From Vibrio cidicii (lineage in GTDB: Bacteria; Pseudomonadota; Gammaproteobacteria; Enterobacterales; Vibrionaceae): DNA of 64,000 nucleotides. The notes under the pieces were generated by a model that saw only the letters and a program-made list of their open reading frames with translations, did no database searches and was not told the DNA's origin. Of this stretch, positions 56,488 through 64,000 are shown piece after piece; the first letter of the stretch is position 1; each line of letters starts with the position of its first letter. A program made the translations under genes and the position numbers. Location of the stretch: NCBI RefSeq assembly GCF_009763805.1, contig NZ_CP046804.1:2852001-2916000 (forward strand). Reading direction: 5' to 3'.

Positions 56488-57402
56488 TCACTGCGCGGTG
56501 GCAGCACGCCTAACGTTACGGTTGTTGCGCAGCCCATCAAAGCTAAAGAGCACTAACGCTCCCCAGATAAAGGCGAAGGTGATGGCTTTGTCGGAAGTAA
56601 ATGCCTCGCCATAAATCAGTACAGCGAGCAAAAACATCAAACTTGGGCCAATGTATTGGAAAAAACCTAAAGTAGAGAGCTTGAGTCGCGTTGCCGCACC
56701 AGTAAAGCAGAGTAGGGGTAAGGTGGTGACTACGCCTGCCGCAACCAAGAGGATGTTCAGACTGGCTGGGTTGTCCAGCAGGTTTGATGTCGGGGTGGAG
56801 GCAATAAACAGCAAATAGATGGCCGCAGCTGGCAGCATGACTAAGGTTTCGATAAACAAACCCGTTTGCGCGTCAACGCTGACTTTTTTGCGCAGTAGGC
56901 CATACACGCCGAAACTCATGGCGAGCGCTATGGCGACGATAGGCACAGAGCCGAACATCACCAACTGCACCAGCACTCCGCAGGCAGCAAGCGCGACAGC
57001 GAACCACTGCAATTTTCGCAGCCGCTCACCGAGAAAGATCATCCCGAGCAAGACGTTGAAAAGTGGGTTGATGTAGTAGCCCAAGCTTGCGTCAAGCATG
57101 TGGTTAGCATTGACCGCCCAGATGAAAATCAGCCAGTTGACCCCGACCAAAATAGCGGTTGAAACCAGATAGAGCATTTTGCTTTTATTGGTGATCACGG
57201 CGCTGACGGTACGCCAGTTGCGCCCAAAATGCAGTAAGGCAGCCAATAAGAAGAAAGACCAAACCACGCGGTGACTGAGGATCTCCAGCGCCGAAACGGA
57301 TGAGATCGATTTGAAATAGATGGGGGCAATGCCCCACATGGTATAAGCGCCGATGGCCAGAAGCACCCCTTGGCGTGCGCGTTGTTGTTCTTCTACTGTC
57401 AT
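56488..57402 (-). CDS. rarD: EamA-family transporter RarD
   Basis: 304 residues, ten hydrophobic segments in two EamA repeats. The opening GVLLAIGAYTMWGIAPIYFKSIS and HRVVWSFFLLAAL are typical RarD. The family name comes from chloramphenicol-sensitivity observations; the substrate is not known. Divergent from recQ. Confidence 0.88.
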   Translation of the reverse strand: MTVEEQQRARQGVLLAIGAYTMWGIAPIYFKSISSVSALEILSHRVVWSFFLLAALLHFGRNWRTVSAVITNKSKMLYLVSTAILVGVNWLIFIWAVNANHMLDASLGYYINPLFNVLLGMIFLGERLRKLQWFAVALAACGVLVQLVMFGSVPIVAIALAMSFGVYGLLRKKVSVDAQTGLFIETLVMLPAAAIYLLFIASTPTSNLLDNPASLNILLVAAGVVTTLPLLCFTGAATRLKLSTLGFFQYIGPSLMFLLAVLIYGEAFTSDKAITFAFIWGALVLFSFDGLRNNRNVRRAATAQ

Positions 57403-57575
57403 TTCGCCTTCACTGTCGTTGTTTCAAAGGATGGGCCAGTATACGAGCGGGCTAAGCAATCACCTAGTATTTTGCGGTTTTATTCACCATCAAACCCCTT
57501 TACAATGTGCCCTCATTAACGCTCCCAGCCTTGCGCTGGACGTGCACCTCTTTGCAAAACTAACTGAGTATATCC

Positions 57576-59412
57576 ATGACATCCACGCTGCTTGCTGACC
57601 CTACCGAATTGCCTACGACGCCGCAAAGTGTCTTGCAAGCGGTGTTTGGCTATCAGACCTTCCGTGTCGGCCAGCAGCAGGTGATTGACGCTGCGCTCAA
57701 CGGGCAAGATAGCCTCGTCATTATGCCGACTGGTGGCGGTAAATCGCTCTGTTACCAGATCCCAGCGTTGGTGCTGCCGGGCATCACTTTAGTGATTTCC
57801 CCGCTGATCTCGTTGATGAAAGACCAAGTGGACCAACTCAAAGCCAACGGTGTGGCGGCAGAGTGCGTTAACTCAACCATGACACGCGAGGATTTGCTCA
57901 GCGTGTATAACCGCATGCACGCTGGCGAGTTGAAGCTGGTGTATACCTCACCGGAAACGGGTGCTGATGCGCGATTTTATGGAACGGCTGGAAAATCTGC
58001 CGTTGGCGATGATTGCGGTGGATGAGGCGCACTGTATTTCTCAGTGGGGGCATGACTTTCGCCCGGAATACGCAGCGCTTGGCCAGTTAAAGCAACGTTT
58101 TGCCCAAGTGCCATTTATGGCGCTCACTGCCACTGCCGATGACGCTACGCGCAGTGATATTCTTAGCCGTTTGCACCTTAAGCAACCGCACGTTTATCTG
58201 GGCAGTTTTGACCGCCCCAACATTCGCTACGATTTGGTCGAAAAACACAAACCCGTTTCGCAAGTGATCCGCTATTTGGAAACGCAAAAAGGCAACTGCG
58301 GCATTATCTACTGCGGTAGCCGCAAAAAAGTGGAGATGCTGACCGAGAAGCTGTGCAACAACCATATCCGTGCGGCGGGTTATCACGCTGGTATGGACGC
58401 CGATGAGCGTGCCTATGTCCAAGAAGCGTTTCAGCGTGATGATATTCAGATCGTCGTAGCCACGGTCGCGTTTGGTATGGGGATCAACAAGCCCAACGTG
58501 CGGTTTGTGGTCCATTTTGATATCCCGCGTAATATCGAATCCTACTATCAGGAAACCGGGCGCGCCGGGCGTGACGGCCTGCCAGCCGAAGCGATGATGC
58601 TCTACGATCCGGCCGACATTACTTGGCTGCGGCGCATGTTGGATGAGAAAGATGACGGGCCACAAAAGCAGGTGGAGAGTCACAAGCTGAATGCCATGAG
58701 TGCGTTTGCCGAAGCGCAGACGTGTCGTCGCCAGGTGCTGCTTAACTACTTTGGTGAGTATCGCGACAAGCCGTGCGGCAACTGCGATATTTGCCTTGAT
58801 CCACCGAAACATTTTGATGCCACCGAAGAGGCGCGCAAAGCACTTTCCTGTGTGTACCGCGTTAACCAAAGCTTCGGTATGGGTTATGTGGTGGAAGTGC
58901 TGCGCGGGATGCAGAACATCCGCATTCGAGAAAATGGCCACGACAAAATCACCACCTATGGGCTTGGCCGCGATCACAGCCATGATTATTGGGTCAGTAT
59001 TTTTCGTCAGTTGATCCACAAAGGGCTGCTGCTGCAAAACATTACCCGCAACTCGACGCTGCAACTGACGGAAGAGGCGCGTCCGCTGCTGCGCGGAGAT
59101 GTTGTGCTTGAGTTGGCGGTGCCGCGTTTGGATACCACTGTGCGCAGCGCCAAAGCCGATAAGCTTTCCAATAAACATTACGATAAGAAACTGTTCGCCA
59201 AACTGCGTAAACTGCGTAAATCGATTGCCGATGAAGAGGGCCTGCCTCCTTACGTGGTGTTCAGTGATGCGACCTTGATTGATATGGCCGAAATATTGCC
59301 GACCTCGTATGGTGAAATGTTGGCGGTGAGTGGTGTGGGGCAGCGCAAGTTGGAAAAATACGCCGATCCGTTTTTAGATTTGATTCAGGAGCACATCACG
59401 AATTATGGTTGA
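57576..59412 (+). CDS. recQ: ATP-dependent helicase RecQ, split by one extra base
   Basis: SF2 3'-5' helicase of RecF-type recombination. Motif I GGGKSLCYQIPALVL, motif II DEAHCISQWGHDFR, motif VI QETGRAGRDGLPAEA, zinc-cysteines in CRRQVLLNYFGEYRDKPCGNCDIC and a C-terminal HRDC domain (LPPYVVFSDATLIDMAEILPTS). Reading GAAC for GAAAC at 57954-57958 restores TSPERVLMRDFMERLENLPL. 611 residues. Confidence 0.96.
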
Positions 59413-59719
59413 GACGCACAAGGAATTTGGGTTGGCCGACTATCTGGCCGAAGAGGGGCGTCTGCTGATCACCACGCCGAGCTTTAATCTTGATACGTTT
59501 CCTCAACTGGGCGAACGTTTAGTCAAATTGCTTTCGGCTCAAGTATTGGAGACGCAGTGGGACGGTGACATTCATAGCTGGCTGATTGACTTTGAAGGGC
59601 GGCACTTGTTTCTTAAAGCTGAGCATTACAGTGAAGCGGTGTGGTTTGAATCCTTAAGTGTTGCAGAGAGTCGTGAGGAGATGGATTTTCTGGCGCAACT
59701 GTTTCGCCAACAATTTTAG
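59405..59719 (+). CDS. DUF3630 family protein
   Basis: 104-residue acidic protein (starts MVETHKEFGLADYLAEEG), overlapping the recQ stop by 8 nt and so translationally coupled to it. This DUF3630 pairing with recQ is recalled for Vibrio and Shewanella. Function unknown. Confidence 0.8.
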   Translation: MVETHKEFGLADYLAEEGRLLITTPSFNLDTFPQLGERLVKLLSAQVLETQWDGDIHSWLIDFEGRHLFLKAEHYSEAVWFESLSVAESREEMDFLAQLFRQQF

Positions 59720-59782
59720 TTGCATCTCCTTCATACGCAGATAAAAGCGCAGATAAAAGAAAAGGCTTATTTTTGAATAGGA

Positions 59783-59798
59783 TGTTTCACATGAAACA
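59783..59798. promoter_or_regulatory. Near-perfect parS-like site
   Basis: TGTTTCACATGAAACA differs from consensus parS only at the central base (CA for CG). It stands in the intergenic gap, so no coding constraint explains it. May be a third, weaker ParB1 site. Confidence 0.6.
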
Positions 59799-59968
59799 TC
59801 CTTTTTATGGATGCCGGGAAATTTATCGTGCTTAAACGATTGCCTGTTTTTCGTGACTTGTGTGAAAAACTGATTAAGGTATAATCGCCCGCCGCTGCAT
59901 TAGCGGCCAGTTTCCTATTTTCTATAACATTGTTGGTAAGAATCGTGTCGGTTTTCTGATGCATTCGA

Positions 59969-60005
59969 TTTGGGTTCCCTCGCCCCCAAACCAAACTAAA
60001 AAGGT
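59969..60005 (+). ncRNA. Possible preQ1-I riboswitch before yhhQ
   Basis: TTTGGG, loop TTCCCTCGCC, CCCAAA, then an A-rich tail CCAAACTAAAAAGG whose final AGG is the yhhQ Shine-Dalgarno, 6 nt before the ATG. This stem, loop and A-rich tail order resembles the small class I preQ1 riboswitch (P1 stem, then loop bases pairing with the SD). The gene behind it imports a queuosine precursor. Judged by eye only. Confidence 0.5.
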
Positions 60006-60010
60006 ATCGC

Positions 60011-60682
60011 ATGAGTCACTTTACCCCTGCGCAGCAGCGCAACGCCCTAATCTATCTGGTTTTATTCCATTTAGTCATCATTGCATCCAGTAACTATTTG
60101 GTGCAATTGCCCTTTACCGTCTTTGGTTTACACACCACTTGGGGCGCCTTTACGTTCCCATTTATTTTCCTTGCAACCGATCTTACGGTACGTGTTTTTG
60201 GCGCAGCCTTGGCAAGAAGAATCATTTTCTTAGTGATGTTGCCTGCACTGGCCGTCTCTTACGTGCTTTCGGTGCTGTTTTTTGAGGGGCAGTTTCAAGG
60301 CTTTTCCCATCTGAGTGAGTTTAATCTGTTTGTGGCGCGTATCGCTATCGCCAGCTTTATGGCTTACCTGCTGGGACAGATCATGGATGTGCATGTGTTT
60401 AACCGTCTGCGTCAAATGAAGCAGTGGTGGGTTGCGCCAACCTGTTCCACTTTGTTTGGTAACGCGCTCGATACCATCGCCTTTTTTGCCATTGCTTTTT
60501 ACCAAAGCCCCGATCCGTTTATGGCGGAGCACTGGACGGAAATCGCGCTGGTGGATTACGGTTTTAAATTGGTGATCAGCTTGGGGCTTTTTGTGCCCAT
60601 GTATGGCGTGCTACTCAACTATTTGACCAAGAAACTCACGGCGGTGAACCCGCAATTTACTTTGGCGCAAAGCTCGCGCTAA
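60011..60682 (+). CDS. yhhQ: Queuosine precursor transporter YhhQ
   Basis: Inner-membrane importer of preQ0/preQ1, QPTR family (DUF165). 223 residues, about six hydrophobic segments. Family segments TFPFIFLATDLTVRVFG and GNALDTIAFFAIAFYQ are clear. Confidence 0.92.
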   Translation: MSHFTPAQQRNALIYLVLFHLVIIASSNYLVQLPFTVFGLHTTWGAFTFPFIFLATDLTVRVFGAALARRIIFLVMLPALAVSYVLSVLFFEGQFQGFSHLSEFNLFVARIAIASFMAYLLGQIMDVHVFNRLRQMKQWWVAPTCSTLFGNALDTIAFFAIAFYQSPDPFMAEHWTEIALVDYGFKLVISLGLFVPMYGVLLNYLTKKLTAVNPQFTLAQSSR

Positions 60683-60704
60683 GAGAAAGAGTCAAGTGCA
60701 AAGA

Positions 60705-60737
60705 AAAAGCCCAAGTGATAACAACTTGGGCTTTTTG
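60705..60737. terminator. Bidirectional terminator between yhhQ and gppA
   Basis: AAAAAGCCCAAGT / ACTTGGGCTTTTT hairpin around gataaca. Confidence 0.92.
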
Positions 60738-60760
60738 CTGTTCAATGTCGATTCAAAGCA

Positions 60761-62254
60761 TTAGTTCGCTTCAATCACCATTGGCCAACCGATGTCGGTC
60801 TGGCGATTGGCTTCGGTTTCCAGTTCTGCTGCCGTCAGCGGGTTTTGCGCTAACCAGCCAGCGCTGATTTGCAGCGTGAGTTTGTCGTTTTCGGCAATGA
60901 GTGTGATTTGAGGTTCCAGTTCAGGACGACGACGATGCGACAGCAACACCGCGAGGCGCAGCAAGCGCAGCACGCGTTTGGCGCTGTTGCCGGACAGGGC
61001 ATGCTGTTCAGGAAGTGACGTAAGCTGATCTCGATAGCGTCTCGCCAGTTCACCGATAAAGAATTTCTGCGCGCGAGTAAAGCCCGGCAAATCAAGGTGC
61101 TGCAGCAAGTAAGCGCTGTGTTCACCGCCTTTCTTGTAATCGATAGTCAAACCGATTTCGTGCAACTTCGCGGTGGTTTCTAGCAACACTTTGCCTTGAG
61201 GCTCGGCTATCCACTCCTCGCCGCCGGCTTGTTCTAGCAAGCGCAGTGCGAGAGACGCCACTTGTTGACCATATTGACTGTCGAGTTGATAGCGAGTTTG
61301 TATGCTGGCAATGGTGCGAGAGCGGATGTCGTCTTGACGGAGCTCTTTCATCATTTCGTAGGCAAGCCCTTCACGCAGCGCGCCGCCAGCCAGTGTCATG
61401 GCATCGATCTCCAGCAGTTCAAAAACCGCAATCAGAATCGATAAACCGCTAGGAAAGACTAACGCACGTTCTAAAGTGAGCCCTTCAATTTCCAGCTCTT
61501 CGAGGTGGTCGGCGAGCATGGCTTGCTTTTGTAGACGCTTGAGCTTGGCGTGAGTAATCACTTCGTCCATACCCTGCGCCAACATGATCTCTTGCAACGC
61601 TTGGACAGTGCCGGACGCGCCGACACACACATCCCAGCCGAGCTCTTTGTACTGCGCAAGTACCGGTTTGAGGATTTGTTTTGCACCTTCAATGGCGTTG
61701 TCGAAGTTGCGTGCATTGAGCTGGCGGTCTTTAAAGAAGTTTTCCAACCACGTCACGCACCCCATACGCAAGCTGGTTAGCGCTTTGGCTTCAAAGCCTT
61801 CGCCAATAATCAGTTCGGTACTTGCGCCGCCGATGTCTACCACTAAGCGGCGACCACTGCCGCCAGAGGTGTGTGCGACGCCTTTGTAAATCGTCGCTGC
61901 TTCTTCTTCGCCGCTGATCACTTCAATCGGATGGCCGAGGATCTGGTTGGCCTTTTGTAGGAAGAGATCCACATTGGTTGCGGTTCGCAGGGTCGCTGTG
62001 CCGACAATGCGAATATTTTCTGCCGGGATATCTTGCAGCCTTTCTGCAAACAGGCTCAGGCAGTCCCATCCACGCTGCATCGCTTCCATGCTAAGCGCAT
62101 GGTGTTCATCTAGACCCGCTGCAAGGCGAACTTTGCGCTTGATTTTGGCCATAGTCTGAACGCTGCCATCGATATGACGCACAACGAGCATATGAAAACT
62201 GTTCGACCCGAGGTCGATGGCGGCATAGAGCGGTGATGTTCCTGTCTGGCTCAT
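60761..62254 (-). CDS. gppA: Guanosine pentaphosphate phosphatase GppA (Ppx/GppA family)
   Basis: Hydrolyses pppGpp to ppGpp. 497 residues. Actin-like ATPase fold with [17 protein letters not shown] near residue 11 and the phosphate loop [17 protein letters not shown] near 140, then the HD-like C-terminal domain. It lies 7 nt after rhlB in the known rhlB-gppA order beside trxA, which makes GppA more likely than Ppx. Confidence 0.92.
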   Translation of the reverse strand: MSQTGTSPLYAAIDLGSNSFHMLVVRHIDGSVQTMAKIKRKVRLAAGLDEHHALSMEAMQRGWDCLSLFAERLQDIPAENIRIVGTATLRTATNVDLFLQKANQILGHPIEVISGEEEAATIYKGVAHTSGGSGRRLVVDIGGASTELIIGEGFEAKALTSLRMGCVTWLENFFKDRQLNARNFDNAIEGAKQILKPVLAQYKELGWDVCVGASGTVQALQEIMLAQGMDEVITHAKLKRLQKQAMLADHLEELEIEGLTLERALVFPSGLSILIAVFELLEIDAMTLAGGALREGLAYEMMKELRQDDIRSRTIASIQTRYQLDSQYGQQVASLALRLLEQAGGEEWIAEPQGKVLLETTAKLHEIGLTIDYKKGGEHSAYLLQHLDLPGFTRAQKFFIGELARRYRDQLTSLPEQHALSGNSAKRVLRLLRLAVLLSHRRRPELEPQITLIAENDKLTLQISAGWLAQNPLTAAELETEANRQTDIGWPMVIEAN

Positions 62255-62261
62255 AAACGGT

Positions 62262-63569
62262 TTAGGCTTCCCTTGGCTGGCGAGGTCCTCGCGGACGGCG
62301 GTTGTTTGACTTTCTATCTCCGGAGCGTGCGCCGCTGGTGTTGGTTCGGCGCTGTTGTGAACGCGCTGATGGGGTACGAACGGGGGCCGGGAGATCTTTG
62401 ATCAACGCGTCGTGGTCGTACTCAGACACCGGTATCGCGTGTTCAATGTACTCTTCAATCGCTGGCAGGTTAATCGCGTACTCTTCGCAAGCAAAGCTAA
62501 TCGAATGACCACTTGCGCCAGCACGGCCTGTACGACCGATACGGTGAACATAGTCTTCGCAATCGTCAGGCAAGTCGTAGTTAAATACGTGCGTGACTTG
62601 TGGGATATGTAAGCCACGTGCCGCAACATCGGTGGCGACTAAAATGTCTACCGCGCCTTGGGTAAATTGCTCAAGAATTTTTTCGCGTTTCTTCTGTGGG
62701 ACATCACCCGTCAGTAAGCCAACACGGTGATTGTCACCCGCCAGATGAGCCCAAATCGATTCACAGCGATGCTTGGTGTTGGCAAAAATGATCGCACGAT
62801 CTGGCCACTCTTCTTCAATCAGCGTTTGTAGCAGGGCCATTTTGTCTTGATTGGAAGGATAGAACAGCTCTTCTTGAATGCGATGGCCAGTTTTTTGTTC
62901 GGGTTCAACCACCACATGCTCAGGATTGTGCATATGCTCAAACGCTAGCTCTTGCACACGGTAAGAGAGTGTTGCAGAGAACAGCATGTTCAAACGCTCC
63001 TGAGGGGCCGGCATACGGCGGAACAAGAAACGAATGTCTTTAATAAAGCCAAGATCGAACATGCGATCTGCTTCATCCAACACCACGGCTTGAATGTTAT
63101 TTAAGCCAAATACGCGCTGCTTGTAGAAGTCAATAATACGGCCTGTGGTGCCGATCAACACATCCACACCGTCTTGCAGTTTGGTTAGTTGCTTATCGTA
63201 GCTTTCACCGCCGTAAGCTAAGGCTGCTTTGATCCCGGTGCTGGCGACCAAAGATTCGGCATCGTTGTAAATCTGGATAGCCAGTTCACGCGTTGGCGCC
63301 ATAATGATCGCACGTGGCTGGTTTGGCTGACGGCCTTCATGCGCTGGCGTAGTCAGTAGATGGTTAAAAGTAGCAGTAAGAAACGCGAGCGTTTTACCAG
63401 TCCCGGTTTGGGCCTGGCCTGCGATGTCTTGGCCGGAGAGCAGTACCGGCAGCGCCAAGGCTTGGATCGGGGTGCAAAACTCAAACCCTTTTTTGTCCAA
63501 TCCTTCAATAACTTGCGGATGCAACCCGAAGTCGGCGAACTTTTGCTCTGTGATATGCGTCTTTTTCAT
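62262..63569 (-). CDS. rhlB: ATP-dependent RNA helicase RhlB
   Basis: DEAD-box helicase of the RNA degradosome. 435 residues. Motif [13 protein letters not shown], Ia [42 protein letters not shown]. The C-terminal tail is Arg/Ser/Pro rich ([18 protein letters not shown]) and likely binds RNA or RNase E. Divergent from trxA. Confidence 0.95.
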   Translation of the reverse strand: MKKTHITEQKFADFGLHPQVIEGLDKKGFEFCTPIQALALPVLLSGQDIAGQAQTGTGKTLAFLTATFNHLLTTPAHEGRQPNQPRAIIMAPTRELAIQIYNDAESLVASTGIKAALAYGGESYDKQLTKLQDGVDVLIGTTGRIIDFYKQRVFGLNNIQAVVLDEADRMFDLGFIKDIRFLFRRMPAPQERLNMLFSATLSYRVQELAFEHMHNPEHVVVEPEQKTGHRIQEELFYPSNQDKMALLQTLIEEEWPDRAIIFANTKHRCESIWAHLAGDNHRVGLLTGDVPQKKREKILEQFTQGAVDILVATDVAARGLHIPQVTHVFNYDLPDDCEDYVHRIGRTGRAGASGHSISFACEEYAINLPAIEEYIEHAIPVSEYDHDALIKDLPAPVRTPSARSQQRRTNTSGARSGDRKSNNRRPRGPRQPREA

Positions 63570-63681
63570 CGCTATAGAATATCAGCTAAAGCTTGCATTA
63601 AGAAAGCAAATACATTCCAATAGACCATCAAATTACTGGTTATCACCCAACCAGTTTCAAAAAAACACATTGGAGTGGAAG

Positions 63682-64000
63682 ATGAGTGATAAGATTTTGC
63701 AGCTGACTGATGAAGGTTTTGAAAATGACGTTCTTAAGGCTGCAGGCCCGGTACTGGTAGACTTTTGGGCAGAATGGTGTGGTCCTTGTAAGATGATTGC
63801 GCCGATTCTGGATGAAGTTGCTGAAGAGTACCAAGGCAAACTCACTATCGGTAAACTAAATATCGACCATAATGCAGGCACACCACCTAAATTTGGCATT
63901 CGCGGTATTCCAACCTTGCTGTTGTTCAAAGACGGCAGCGTGGCAGCGACAAAAGTGGGTGCGCTATCAAAAACTCAATTGAAAGAGTTCTTGGATGCAA
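63682..64000 (+). CDS. trxA: Thioredoxin 1 TrxA (partial at right edge)
   Basis: Cytoplasmic disulfide reductase. Active site [14 protein letters not shown] near residue 29-40; cis-Pro in GIPTLLLF. 106 codons are present; only the last one or two residues are missing. RBS TGGAGTGGAAG precedes the ATG. Divergent from rhlB with about 110 nt of shared promoter region. Confidence 0.97.
   Translation, partial: MSDKILQLTDEGFENDVLKAAGPVLVDFWAEWCGPCKMIAPILDEVAEEYQGKLTIGKLNIDHNAGTPPKFGIRGIPTLLLFKDGSVAATKVGALSKTQLKEFLDA

Overview
The window is chromosomal DNA of a Vibrio, most like V. vulnificus. The 16S rRNA text, the gene order (gppA-rhlB-trxA, yihG-dsbA-srkA-yihD, the trkHA/rsmB/fmt/def/dprA/smg block, the thiCEFSGH operon) and the perfect parS sites point to the origin-proximal part of chromosome I. 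The species call is from memory of Vibrio sequences; no search was run.

Layout. 1-6260: the ilvGMEDA operon on the minus strand with its ilvL leader peptide and attenuator; ilvA runs off the left edge. 6448-14000: comM, a DUF2860 outer-membrane-like protein, yihG, dsbA, srkA, ccoG, yihD and a 54-residue unknown gene. 14256-22065: a Spo0M-like gene, a hemolysin III/YqfA gene behind a FabR-like palindrome, a DUF3157 gene, the Trk potassium system, rsmB, fmt and def. 22205-30585: a LysM protein, dprA, smg, a zinc-ribbon protein, purEK, tsaC, hemF, aroE, a DUF1488 gene and a gamma-carbonic-anhydrase-like gene. 30700-36490: a full rRNA operon (16S, tRNA-Ile, tRNA-Ala, 23S, 5S, tRNA-Asp), followed by a decayed IS630-family element and crcB. 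38170-44533: a TPP riboswitch and the thiamine operon. 44691-49258: aminopeptidase P, a LysR regulator, a Bcr/CflA transporter and a small unknown gene. 49305-51741: a bufferin-like peptide cluster (DUF2282 precursor, DUF692 enzyme, DUF2063 partner, DoxX). 52002-64000: uvrD, a CsrB-type regulatory RNA, a LysE-type exporter, an AraC regulator, rarD, recQ, a DUF3630 gene, yhhQ behind a possible preQ1 riboswitch, gppA, rhlB and trxA (cut by the right edge).

Two themes stand out. First, twelve genes (ilvG, srkA, the 54-residue gene, yqfA, trkA, rsmB, crcB, thiC, pepP, uvrD, the LysE gene, recQ) are each broken by exactly one extra base, always in the string GAAAC (or GTTTC), and each is restored by reading GAAC (or GTTC). 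This looks like a systematic consensus error rather than biology, so these genes are annotated across the break. Second, several regulatory elements lie outside protein genes: a CsrB RNA with about 30 GGA motifs and a GacA/VarA-type box, two perfect parS sites and one near-perfect one, a FabR-like operator, a LexA box at uvrD, the ilv attenuator, a TPP riboswitch and a possible preQ1 riboswitch. The most interesting protein system is the bufferin-like cluster, which carries a 16-bp tandem duplication at the start of its enzyme gene and an in-frame DUF2063-DoxX fusion.
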